NCBI GenBank assembly: GCA_031002005.1
Contig: JARYHS010008074.1
Location: 179,886,494 to 179,950,493 of the forward strand
Direction of reading: 5' to 3'
DNA: 64,000 bases
DNA from: Vandiemenella viatica
Lineage: Eukaryota > Arthropoda > Insecta > Orthoptera > Morabidae
In this document: in pieces, positions 35,310-45,654 of the stretch
How positions within the stretch are numbered: position 1 is the stretch's first letter
Layout: each line of letters begins with the position of its first letter
The notes under the pieces: generated by a model
Told to the model about the DNA's origin: nothing
Database searches by the model: none
What the model saw: the letters and a program-made list of their open reading frames with translations, nothing else
Position numbers and translations under genes: made by a program

Positions 35310-36380
35310 ATGCCGCGACAGCGTGTACGTGAACCGTATGTGCAGTTGACGGACTTTGAGTGAGGGCGTATAGTGGGCATGCGGGAGGCCGGGTGGACGT
35401 ACCGCCGAATTGCTCAACATGTGGGGCGCGAGGTCTCCACAGTACATTGATGTTGTCGCCAGTGGTCGGCGGAAGGTGCACGTGCCCGTCGACCTGGGTC
35501 CGGACAGCAGCGACGCACGGACGCACGCCAAGACCGTCGCATCCTACGCAGTGCCTTAGGGGACCGCACCGCCACTTCCCGGCAAATTAGGGACACTGTT
35601 GCTCCTGGGGTATCAGAGAGGCCCATTCGCAACCGTCTCCATGAAGCTGGGCTACGGTCCCGCGCACCATTAGGTCGTCTTCCGCTCACGCCCCAACAGC
35701 GTGCAGCCCGCCTCCAGTGGTGTCGCGACAGGCGTGTATGGAGGGACAAATGGAGACGTGTCGTCTTCAGTGATGAGAGTCGCTTCTGCCTTGGTGCCAA
35801 TGATGGTCGTATGCGTGTTTGGCGCCGTGCGGGTGAGCGCCACAATCAGGACTGCATACGACCGAGGCACACAGGGCCAACACCCGACATCATGGTGTGG
35901 AGAGCGATCTCCTACACTGGCCGTACACCTCTGGTGATCGTCGAGGGGACACTGAACAGTGCACGGTACATTCAAACCGTCATCGAATCCATCGTTCTAC
36001 CATTCCTAGACCGGCAAGGGAACATGCTGTTCCAGCAGGACAATGCACGTCCACATGTATCCCGTGCCACCCAACGTGCTCTAGAAGGTGTAAGTCAACT
36101 ACCCTGGCCAGCGAGATCTCCGGATCTGTCCCCCATTGAGCATGTTTGGGACTGGATGAAACGTCGTCTCACGCGGTCTGCACGTCCAGCACGAACGCTG
36201 GTCCAGCTGAGGCGCCAGGTGGAAATGGCTTGGCATGCCGTTCCACAGGACCACATCCAGCACCTCTACGATCGTCTCCATGGGAGAATTGCAGCCTGCA
36301 TTGCTGCGAAAGGAGGATATACACGACATTGTGCATGCTCTGTTGCCTGTGTCTATGTGACTATGGTTCTGTCTGTGTGA
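35310..36380 (+). pseudogene. Tc1-like transposase with two in-frame TGA codons
   Basis: One frame of 356 codons from ATG 35310 to a stop ending at 36380, broken only by TGA at 35361-35363 and 35448-35450. Its product would bind the element's own ends and catalyse cut-and-paste transposition at TA sites. The N-terminal part holds the helix-turn-helix DNA-binding region (GMREAGWTYRRIAQHVGREV, residues about 20-45) and a basic linker (ARRPGSGQQRR). The catalytic domain shows VVFSDESRF, QQDNARPH and RSPDLSPIEHVWD. The two aspartates and the glutamate are present. There are 32 residues between the second Asp and the Glu, against 34 in classic Tc1 (DD34E). Both stops are consistent with CGA-to-TGA change. 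No frameshift was seen. Confidence 0.93.
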
Positions 36381-36448
36381 TCATGTGTTGTATCTGATCC
36401 CATGAATGTGTATATAAATTTTCCCATTCCTGGGACAATGAATTCACG

Positions 36449-36475
36449 GTGTTCTTATTTCAATTTCCAGGAGTG
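36449..36475. repeat. Tc1 right terminal inverted repeat
   Basis: 27 bp, exact inverted match to 35066-35092, followed by TA. Confidence 0.95.
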
Positions 36476-36477
36476 TA

Positions 36478-37188
36478 TATCGAAGAGTGCAGTCACAGTT
36501 GGGAAACACACACCACGGAAAACTCTAGAAATGAACTGATTGCTCAAGAACTCTAAATAATAAGGACTTGTAAAGATAGCAATGTTTGAAACCATTTAAC
36601 TTTTTCTATCGAAATTCGCTTTTTGAAGAATTCGCATGAAAATCCAAGAAATTTCGGCACTGTGTGAGAAAAGTCAGCTGCTTCAGTATTAAATTGTAGT
36701 TAACACAAGAGATGTGTATTTAATGAAAGTTGTGTCAAGGTTGACATACTTAAAATCGAACTTAAAAACACAATAACTGTGAAAAATATAAATATTCAAA
36801 TTTCTTTTTGCCTCAAGTTTGAATTGGACTAGTTAGAGATACACTCTGATTGAACTGTAAAATAAAGTGAGAAACTAAAAATGGGTTAGGACACTGGGTC
36901 TCGATGCTATTTCAGGTAAATAATGTTCAGAGTATGCAACATAAAATAAACCTCTCCTCAGTTAGATACCGTAAATAACCAAAAGAAACAAAATTACCCT
37001 CTGAATGGAAATCGCATAGGTTACTGTCATTTTTGAGAAAGAAAAAGAACCAATTATGTGCTTATAGATATACTGCTGCTTATTATCAGTAGAATACTAC
37101 TCGATCATTACGAAATTATTGCATATAAACAATTTTCTTTATCGAATCAACACTGATTAAATTTACCACCAGTGGTTGCTATGTTCTT

Positions 37189-37191
<3 letters not shown>
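36478..37191. other. No gene seen
   Basis: AT-rich sequence with no supported feature. Confidence 0.4.

Positions 37192-37230
<39 letters not shown>
37192..37230. repeat. 39-bp T run
   Basis: Uninterrupted T tract immediately before the LINE remnant. The remnant reads away from it on the plus strand, so the tract is not that copy's own A tail. It may be the tail of a lost minus-strand retroposon. Confidence 0.8.
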
Positions 37231-37234
<4 letters not shown>

Positions 37235-37254
37235 TACACCGTGCATTACTCTTG

Positions 37255-37760
37255 AAGTAGATCCTAGAGTACGGAATATCGTATGATATTTGTGGATGGA
37301 TGCAGGATTTGCAAGCCGTAAACCTGCTGGGTAAAGCTCCTGGTAATCAGGTTATTATATCAGACGTCCCACCAGGAAGCGTTTTGGGACCACTTCTTTT
37401 CTCAATTTTTAGAATAGACAACTTTAATAGCAGCTACGATATGGTTCGCTGACGATGCAGTTATATATATGGAACTACAAAGTGGGACTGATCGCTTAGT
37501 AGATCCATCGTGACTTGACGTTATTTCAGAATGTTGCCATAATTGGGTACTTTAAACTGTAAAAAGAGCAATGTAATACGCATAATGAACATCCAGAAAC
37601 CGCTTGCTCATGAATACAAATAGGCTTTTCCGCCATGATTAAGGTTGAGTTCTTCAATTGTATAAAGCAAGATGCATGTTGCAGCGAAAACTGTTTGTAG
37701 ATTGCGATGCATGCGTCGAATTGTTGAAGGAAATAACGTATAACATTCGATACAATTTCT
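37255..37760 (+). pseudogene. Decayed CR1-like reverse transcriptase fragment
   Basis: Piecing frames together, the reading follows the 29-kb LINE: YGISYDICGWMQDL matches YGISDQLCEWIKDF, VPPGSVLGPLLFSIF matches VPQGSVIGPLLFLIF, then FADDAVIYMEL, LNCKKSNVIRI and, later, KTVCRLRCMRRIVEG. Several frameshifts and stops separate these blocks. The catalytic DD pair survives. This is an old relative of the 29-kb LINE family; the 5' part and the C terminus are missing. Confidence 0.75.
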
Positions 37761-38743
37761 TATGAAAATGACACAGATTCGATAGTGATCTTACACTTGG
37801 GTGATGTAACCTCCAGAAGACATACATTCTGCTTAAATTAACTGACCAAAATGAGGACATCTATTTTTACTTACGTCTGTTATGGAATTCTTCTACCTGA
37901 AATTTATTTTTTGGTAATGAAAGGATAAAAAAACATGAGGTAATTAAGTTTCCATACTGTTAGGAAACAAGGGAGCTATTAAGCGGATAAATTAAACATT
38001 TAGCGTACACACGCAAAGCGTTGAAATTTTACGGTAAAATCCCTTCATCAATAATGGAGTGAGATAGTTACACTTTGGCGGCTAACTATAGGTATGTGTT
38101 CTGACGTCGCGGCAATCTTCAACTTCGATAAGCGGTGGTTGTTCTCTAATCCAAATATTATTTTTACGGATTCCATCAAATCCTTTTCAAAAGAAGATAT
38201 TAATGTTTTGAAGCGGTAAGGATTGTAGAGAGTTTTCCAAGTATCGATTTAGTAAGAGAGTTTTGTCCTAGAGAATGTCTGCTGTATTTTATGTGGGTGA
38301 ACTTGGCTGTTGATGTGAAAGCGAATAATTTGTATTTCCATGTCGAACTAGTTTGTTATTTATTCATTGTTCTCTGGTTTTATTGAATTAGCCCAATAGA
38401 ATGGTGCCGAAGCGTTTAGTTAAAAATTTCAAATTCAGCATTATCATCACTAGGAAAATACAAGAATACCACGATAGACCAATGATCTAATCACTGCGAC
38501 CTGTCATTTAGTTTTGCTATTTTCCTCTTTCTGAAACCGTACAATGAAAGGTAACTGGCAAGACTTCTAATCTAATTTTCTTTAGCTTTGATCAATGGAA
38601 AACTTTGCTTAATCGTCGACTTATCATGTACTGCAATATCGACGTTTTTCTGGCAAAACCATCGATAGAGAGAGATGGATGAGATGTGTAAGGATCTGTT
38701 CTACCTTAAAATCTAAAATTTAGCGCGGTATCTCCTATCTGAA
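37761..38743. other. No gene seen
   Basis: AT-rich sequence with no recognised feature up to the mariner element. Confidence 0.4.
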
Positions 38744-38745
38744 TA

Positions 38746-40068
38746 CCGGGTGTTTAAAAAAGAATATACGTATTACAAAGTATTCTTTTGTCCAAACTAT
38801 CAATCGCTGCGCCCCGGTTCGGCTATTGGAGAAACGAATACATAGTCTAGTTTATTTAATAGCCGCTAGATGTCAGTCGTCTTGTGTTATTATTGGTAAC
38901 CGTCTTATGTTTAAAATGGCTACTCCACAGCAGAAATCATTTTGTGTTATCGAGTTTGCGAAGTGTAATTCCGTGATTACAGTGCAAAGACGTTTCAGGT
39001 TGAGGTACCAAATGCATCCTCCGAATGGGTGGAACATTCGTAGATGGTATCGACAGTTTGTAGATACCGGATGTGTATGTAAAGGAAAGAGTCCTGGCCG
39101 CCCTCGTGTTTCTGAGGCACATGTTGCACGAATTCAAACTGCTTTCCAACGTAGTCCTTCAAAATCAACTCGTCGTGCCAGTCTGGAGTTACAACTACAT
39201 ACAACAACAATTTGGCGTGTTTTGAGACGTCGGTTGGTTATGAAGCCGTACAAGTTACAGTTGTTACAAGCTCTGCGTCCTGATGACAAACGGAAACGTG
39301 TGGCATTTTGTAACGAGATTAATGATGCTATTGACAATGATAACACTTTCGCACAACGCATCGTTTTCAGTGATGAAGCGACTTTCCATGTTAGTGGTCA
39401 GGTAAACAAACTCAATGTTCGAATTTGGGGTCTACTGAACCCATATGCAGTCATTGAACATGTACGAGATTCACCTAAAGTCAATGTGTTTTGTGCGATA
39501 TCCCGATCATCTGTTTACGGTCCATTCTTCTTTGATGAAAACACGGTTAACGGTCAGCAGTATCTCGCTATGTTACAAAACTGCTTGTTTCCGAGGCTGC
39601 ACGAAGACAACTTCATTTTTCAACAAGAGGGGCACCCCCTCACTGGAGTCGCCAAGTGCGTGAATATCTGAATGAAACTCTACCGAACCGTTGGATTGGT
39701 CGTCAAGGAGCTGGCGACTTAGCATGCATCAGCTGGGCTCCACGGTCACCGGATTTGACACCCTGTGACTTCTTCCTGTGGGGTTTCATTAAAGACAAAG
39801 TTTATGTACCACCACTCCCACAGAACCTTGAGGACTTGAGGAACCGGATCCGTACTGCTGTAACATCAGTGACGAAGGACATGCTTGCCCGAGTATGGGA
39901 GGAATTGAATATCGATGTGATTTGTTCGTGTGGCTGATGGAAGACACATTGAACATCTGTAATCTGAACTTAAGAGGTTCGTAAATATATGTGTAAAGTT
40001 TCATATTCGTATGTCTTTTTAATAAATATATGCATTCGAAATACGTATATTCTTTTTGAAACACCCTG
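38746..40068 (+). mobile_element. Complete mariner-like DNA transposon, 1323 bp
   Basis: Inverted terminal repeats of about 29 bp with two mismatches (left begins CCGGGTGTTTAAAAAAGAAT; right, complemented, CAGGGTGTTTCAAAAAGAAT). TA target duplications lie at 38744-38745 and 40069-40070. It carries one transposase pseudogene. Confidence 0.93.
38916..39963 (+). pseudogene. Mariner-like transposase, frameshifted and catalytically altered
   Basis: The family-like start is ATPQQKSFCVIEFAKCNS at 38916; an upstream in-frame ATG at 38826 is less likely to be used. Then come the DNA-binding region (WNIRRWYRQF, KGKSPGRPRVSE, SPSKSTRRASLEL), the first catalytic block IVFSDEATFHVSG, KVNVFCAISR and FFFDENTVNGQQYL. 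The second block reads FIFQQEG where relatives have FQQDG: the catalytic Asp is replaced by Glu. A one-base loss immediately after (about 39628-39632) shifts the frame. Reading continues as HWSRQVREYLNETLPNRW, RSPDLTPCDFFLWG (third Asp) and VYVPPLP. A second shift near 39910 moves the natural end, GRHIEHL, to a stop at about 39963. Full length for this insect mariner group, but dead. Confidence 0.9.
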
Positions 40069-40070
40069 TA

Positions 40071-41184
40071 TAATCGGCTCTTGATGTGGCCTTATCTCAG
40101 TCAAAGCACCTTTTGTGCATATGAGCGCTTTGTGGTCTGAAATGTGAGTTAAACTGTATATAGAGCGGCGGAGATAAGAAATGCGCCGAAATGATAAACT
40201 CTATCACACGGCCTTTAAAGCCACGCGCATTTACAGGTACAGCACTTCCACGTGTTGTCAAATGTACAGTACATATTAAAAGGTATTGTGCACTGCAATA
40301 TTAGGATGGAAATATTCTGGAGAACTATATTGGATACATTTACGAAAAAATACTAGCATGAATTTATGTGTTAAATCGGAATATCGTTATTGCTCAACTG
40401 ACAGCGACGAACAGTATGACATTAAGCAGGCCATTTATGAATAGATAAACCTTGACACAAATTACGTATCATCCACCGACAGATGCTAGCGATCTGTACC
40501 GAGGATTAGGCAAATTCCTCGCTTCCGCTGCAGGTGTACGAAAACTCTAGCGCTCTTGGCATCTACAGACCAGTTACGTCCAGGTGCGTTCTAGGTCAGA
40601 GAAGAATCGATATGTTCAGTCGGAAACGGTTCCAATGGAGAAGTTATTAAATTTATTCTCGGTCATAAAGAGCGGCGCGGCGTTGGTAACTGCAGAAGGG
40701 CCACATATTGGCCGCATTCCAAAACGGCTGTAGTGCCACGCATTACACCATGCTGCCGCTTAGCGACTCTTTATGGCGGCTGTTCGTTTCACGGCACGAC
40801 CATCCGTTGAGCTTGACTGCGACAAGCCGGTCTGATAAGAAGTGCCTGACTACGGCTTGCACTTCTACGTTGCAATAAAAGACATTTGTCTGAACTGGAG
40901 GGTGTATGAAGTACTACGAATCGTCTTTACAGATTACGTACAACGAAACAACCATGACGTAGAACTATCATAATAGTCTTTTCGAAGAACCACACACTTT
41001 TCACACAAAACATCACCCTCTGTCAAAGTTTATGAATTTATTTGCGCTGATATGCAGTACAAAATTTATTTGTCGCATCAACATTAAGATGAAATAAACA
41101 CGTCAGTCTTACGCGATCATGCTATACTTTCATGTTAACATGCATGTTTGGAGGGCGGCAGTCTTAAATAAAAGTTGACATGAG
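40071..41184. other. No gene seen; GC-richer patch at 40490-40870
   Basis: A GC-richer stretch ends in a CAATAAAAGAC polyadenylation-like signal at about 40873-40883. It could be part of an LTR or a lost transcript end, but no partner repeat or reading frame was found. Confidence 0.4.
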
Positions 41185-41270
41185 ATTTCCGTCAACCCCC
41201 TGTTGGTGAGATTTCGCTAGACCTTCCTTCCCCCTCCCCCCATTCGAGCACACGCAATTAATGGACGTCC
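41185..41270. mobile_element. Truncated copy of the 56-kb MITE
   Basis: GAGATTTCCGT, GGTGAGATTTCGC, a C-rich tract and AATTAATGGACGTCCC match the right end of the element at 56159-56532 in order and spacing. Only the last quarter is present. Confidence 0.65.
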
Positions 41271-43186
41271 CTTTATGAGATTCCTAATCACCAGACTGCG
41301 TACCTAAGTTTGGGTTAAAACATACAAACGACGCTGTTCGTCCATCGGTTATGAACGTTAAACTTCGCGACATCTTGGTGTCTTTCGAAGCTACATGCAA
41401 AAGGAAGTTCACAAGCAGCATAAAAAGTAGAGCACCTAAAACTTGTATACAGCTGTGGGTAATTTTTCGGTGCGACCATTACCGACACCTGCAATTCCAG
41501 ATCTGGTCTCCTCATCATTATTGTCAAACTATCGATGAAATTATAAAGTAATTGAAAATTGTTCCTCAAGAACATGTAACTATAAATTACACTAGCAAAC
41601 AGTAATTTATTTTTCGCTTGAAAGTTATAGTCACATTTTAATCTATTATTCAAACGTCACTGTAGAATAACATATCATTCTTCCGTTTTTAATACACCGT
41701 ATAAGAAGAAATAATATAAAAACCAGATGATCAACACCAATAAAGATTTAAAACCGTGGCCGCTGCCTAACGTGGCGATGTGTCTGGTATGATTAACTGC
41801 TTCTCACTTGCCAAATGCGAGATATGTGTTTAGGTCATTAGAAAATGGAACCCTAAATGTGCCTGTCTTGACTCGCAATGTCCAGTTAATATTTTTACGC
41901 CTTAGGTTATCTTTTGTTTCAGGATGATAGTAGAAACATCTATAAAAGGTCATATTGTACGAAAAGTCTAAAAGTCTGTCTAGGCTGAGAGATGGTATTT
42001 TAATCTTGCAGTCACCGTTCAAGTACTAGCTAGAGTTTCTGTTGTATTCGTACTGTTTTTGCAACAATATGTTATTCATTCATGAACGCAGTTGTTATTA
42101 TAATTTGATATAGGCTTTTGAGTTTAATATCACTTGAAAAAATAAATAATTTCAAATTATATCAGGAAAAATTTCTATGTTTTTAGAACGTTACTCAAAT
42201 ATTCGTGAACTTATGGTGACTTGTGATACAGTACTTCTTTTCATTTTACAGAACGGTGGAAGAAACATGCAATGGGAAAACCGTGGAAACATACAAAGGT
42301 AAGCAAAATAAATAGCTAATTATGAAGTTAAAAAATATTAGATGATAGAAACAACATACGAATGTTACCAGTATGATTAAGGAATTATAAACAATTGAAT
42401 TTTATAAAATATTTTCATTTAATGAAGAGTTCTCGTTCAGTTATGCCATTAATGCTGTGCATTAAGACGATGTCATGCAAAAAATGTTGAATCAAGTATA
42501 GACCTATTTGATAGATTTATTGACTGCATTTTCGATATCTGATAAATCTTCAGGGGCATATAATATTCCAAGGCTTGGAAGAGGTTTTTCTAAGAGTATG
42601 AAGAACTTTTATATCGCGTTCGTTTAGTAGATTAGGATTAAGAGAACATCGCAGACAATTAAGTGTGGCTACTTGCGTTAAGACGCCACAACACGGGCCC
42701 AATTCAAATCCCAGGCTCTGCGTTCCGGCCGCCCTGATTAGTTTTTAGGCGGATTACTGTAATCATCTAGTCCCCAGTCTCTACCTCATAACCTATACAT
42801 TTAGAAAACAAAAAAGAAAACTTATCTAATACAATCTAAACTGATAACATAAAAAATTGTATGAAATTTCATGCTAATCAGTTGATTATTATAGCAATTA
42901 TCACCAATACAAACATATTTACACTATATAAATGTGTATGAATAGAGAAATAACGTGATTTAATTTTCGCGGCTGTAATAGCAGTATAGAGACATGGAAA
43001 AACTTATCGACAAGTATCTCGAGTCTACTGTTCATCCCATATATAAATATTATTATATGTATTCGGTATAATAATTGACAACCATTGCTTCAGGTTGGCA
43101 ATTATTATGCCGAAAACGAGTTGTTGCTGTAACGCAGCTATGCTCAAGCTTCTATTATTATATGTGTTTAACCTCACTAAAAGACC
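41271..43186. other. No gene seen
   Basis: AT-rich. A weak tRNA/SINE-like block (ATTCAAATCCCAGGC, then TTCCGGCCGCCCTGATTAG) lies at about 42690-42745, too decayed to assign. Confidence 0.4.
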
Positions 43187-43425
43187 ACCGGGCATGGTGG
43201 CTGAGTGGTAACTCTCTGGCTTCGTCTGGGAGGACTTAGGTTCGAAACCAGTCCAGCCATCCAGATTTCGGATTTACACGGTTACAGAAATCACTCCAGG
43301 CGAATGCCGGAATGGATCCTTCATAAGGCCGTGGCCGAATTCCTTCCAGTTCCTTTTCCCCAGTCCTTTCCCGCCTCCAATGACCGTCGACGTCCATCAG
43401 GCGTAAAGCCCTAAGCAAAAAAGCT
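43187..43425 (+). mobile_element. SINE family I copy
   Basis: A box in GGGCATGGTGGCTGAGTGGT, B box AGGTTCGAAACC (about 43240-43251). The body has ATCACTCCAGGCGAATGCCG, AAGGCCGTGGCCGAATTCC and CCTCCAATGACC, and ends GCGTAAAGCCCTAAGCAAAA. It is one of the best-preserved copies with the GCGTAAAGCC tail. Confidence 0.85.
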
Positions 43426-43948
43426 AGAAATTTTAAGATTTTAAAATTTCATCTCCACTAAACACTACAATGCTGACAGTAAACTAAAAAACTTGCGATA
43501 TAAAAAAAATTTGGTTTCTAATGTTCGCAATAAACAAATGTAAGTTTCCTCCGACATTTTGTAACAATATTTGTTATTGTGACTTAGAATTTTCGCTGTT
43601 TGTAAGCATGGGGTGTAACCTGAAACTAAAGGTGTGTCTGCCGTAAATTGAAAACTAATCAATCGTTATTGGTAGGGTTTTTACAGTTCACAATCTTAGA
43701 TTCTAAATTAAAATCGGACTTAAGTATATTAACACTACGACAACAAGGCGGGATATCAACATAGTTTCTGATATTTTATTTTTGAGCTTGTATAAGTAGG
43801 AAAGTACTGAAGATATTTTGACGGCTATCTCACAGTTTGAAAACTGACGCTATAATTTCCTTTAACTGGAGATGGAGCACAAAATTAGTATCTAATCTGA
43901 ACAGTGAGATAGAATTGGGATTGTATCATAATTCCATCTATCTCTTTT
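43426..43948. other. No gene seen
   Basis: Spacer between two SINE copies; no feature. Confidence 0.42.
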
Positions 43949-44168
43949 GCTTTACGACTCGACGACGTCTAGGTCATTAGATGTTGACGAAGCCTAAAAC
44001 AGGAAGAAATTCGTACATGGTCTTCTTAAGGAACATAGTGACATTCACCTGGGTTGATTTAGGGAAACTATCAAAAATCGAAATCTGTGTGATCGGATGG
44101 GGATTTGAACCTGTATCTTCCGAATTTCAGGCCCGGGCGTTACTACTTAACTACCACTTGAATGCTAA
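43949..44168 (-). mobile_element. SINE family I, degraded copy
   Basis: The minus strand shows GGTTCAAATCCCC (B box), then ATCACACAGATTTCG, GTTTCCCTAAATC and a GACGTCGTCGAGTCGTAAAGC tail region. It lies about 135 bp upstream of the first recognised transporter exon. Confidence 0.7.
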
Positions 44169-44303
44169 ATAACTTTAAAACCGATGAATCAAAACATTTT
44201 TTCGAAAGAGAGACTTGATTTAATTCGGATAAAGTAATGGTCTCGTTTCAGCAGAGGCCTTCATTACTACACTTGTGGATGGTCCGAATGTCCCGTCTCT
44301 TAC

Positions 44304-44627
44304 GTGTGGTGTTGTGCAGCGGAGCCGTGGTGGCGGCGGGTTCGCTTGGCCAGTCGCACCTGCACGGAGGCAGTGCCGGCGCGAGCCGTGCTCTGCGTCG
44401 TCGGCTTCTTCGGTTTCTTCACCAACTACATGCTCCGCGTCTCCATCAACATCGCCATCGTGGCCATGGTGGAGCCGCGCCTAGACGACCGCCCCGTCAA
44501 CGCCTCGCCAGTGGTGGGCGAGTGCTGGGCACGCCCACCCGACAACGTCTCCACCGCAATCGACCTGCTGCATGACGGGTTCAACGGTACCAATGCAGCC
44601 GCAGCAACCAACTACTCCAGTGAAGAG
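44304..44627 (+). CDS. SLC17-type MFS transporter, exon with TM1 (first recognised exon)
   Basis: Encodes the cytoplasmic N-terminus and first membrane helix of an anion transporter of the sialin / inorganic phosphate cotransporter family (SLC17), an MFS carrier of plasma or organelle membranes. Helix 1 is at residues 28-56, ending LRVSINIAIVAMV, which corresponds to the family signature LRVNLSVAIVAMV. A long loop of about 50 residues follows, with four N-glycosylation sequons (N66, N81, N94, N103), as expected for an extracellular or luminal loop 1. The exon ends at GAG before a GTAAGT donor, phase 0. The 5' limit is uncertain: the ATG at 44304 overlaps a possible acceptor (GTTGTGCAG ending at 44319). 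So this could be the first coding exon, or an internal exon starting at 44320. Residue numbers assume the ATG. GC content is far above that of the flanks. Confidence 0.85.
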
Positions 44628-45146
44628 GTAAGTTACTAGTCTATTAGCCCCTACTCTCGTCACTGACAAGTGTACGTAGTCAAAGGTTCCAAAATTATTC
44701 ACTGCCTGAAGTCTGATTGCCCTTACAAAATTCATGCATGCCATTTTAATACTGTTCTTCAACAAAAGTTTTCTTGGGCATCTCTTCAGGAAGAACTTTT
44801 TTAAATAGCATTAGATGGTAAAATTTGGAAGTTGGAACGAAAGTTAACTCATTCTTGGCAATAAAGTGTCTGTAGTCGTTAAAAGAAATGCATTAATAAA
44901 GTTTGTGATGAATAACTGGTTTCGACCTCAAATAGTGGTAGTGTGAAGTTTTTGGATAACGTTCTACAAAATCTGATAGTGCATAATTCTCCCTTCAAAT
45001 TAATTATTAAATATTGCTACTAAATATTGACTCGAACTCTCGTCCTGGAACTCGAAACTTAAATTTCGGGGTTGGTTAATTACACTTTCATCGTTACTTA
45101 GTTTACAATTATTAGCTTAATGGCATTATTATTTGTAGATAATGTT

Positions 45147-45374
45147 ATTTTTTTGTAATGACTATACGCCTCGTCAACGTCAATGTCGTTAGAGGCAGGA
45201 AAGTATGGGAGAAGAGGAACGGGGAATTCGGGAATGGCCTTTTGTAGGAAGCATCCCGGCATTCGCCTGGAGTGATTTGGGGAAACCATGGAAAATCCAA
45301 ATCTGGATGCACGATCCCACGTCCTCCGAATGCGAGGCCAGTGCGTTAACCACTCATCCACCACGCTCGGTGAA
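45147..45374 (-). mobile_element. SINE family I copy in intron 1
   Basis: The minus-strand head GAGCGTGGTGGATGAGTGG leads into a GCATTCGGAGGACGTGGGAT region with a damaged B box, then TTTTCCATGGTTTCC, CAGGCGAATGCCGGGATGC and a GACATTGACGTTGACGAGGC tail. Confidence 0.82.
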
Positions 45375-45654
45375 GATAAAGATAAGCTAAATAGCTGTAA
45401 ATAATGTAATAAGTACGTGGTCTGTTGAAAACATCCGAACTTTTAAAATCATATACGAGCTGTTACTTTGATCGAGTTTTCGCAAAAAAGCAGCCTTAAA
45501 CGGCATTCTTTAGCAACAAGACGCCGCTTGCCGCATTGCATTAGCTCTGATGAGTTTCGCTAGAGCCGTTTAAGTAAGTGGAGTGACCGCTCTGCGAATA
45601 AGTGACACAATGAAGATGGTCTTATTTAAGCAGCGATAAATTGTAAAATTATGC

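Larger units (their letters stand above)
35066..36475 (+). mobile_element. Complete Tc1-type DNA transposon, 1410 bp
   Basis: Terminal inverted repeats of 27 bp, identical at both ends (35066-35092 and 36449-36475, beginning CACTCCTGGAAATTG), are flanked by TA target duplications (35064-35065 and 36476-36477). The element contains one transposase gene running left to right. Perfect terminal repeats and a nearly clean frame point to a young insertion. GC content is well above the surroundings, as expected for a recently arrived element. Confidence 0.95.

Noticed and set aside
35414..35845. 143-aa minus-strand Arg-rich frame
   Set aside because: Antisense shadow of the Tc1 transposase.
40490..40885. 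Possible LTR or gene end with CAATAAAAGAC
   Set aside because: No second copy, no terminal TG/CA with duplication, and no coding frame; only noted as a compositional patch.
42660..42800. Possible SINE copy
   Set aside because: Only a weak B-box-like ATTCAAATCCC and a short GGCCGCCCTGATTAG block; too decayed to assign to a family.
44237..44575. 112-aa frame rich in Arg/His/Leu overlapping transporter exon 1
   Set aside because: Alternative frame of a GC-rich exon; the frame ending SSEE joins exon 2 in phase and carries the helix 1 signature, this one does not.
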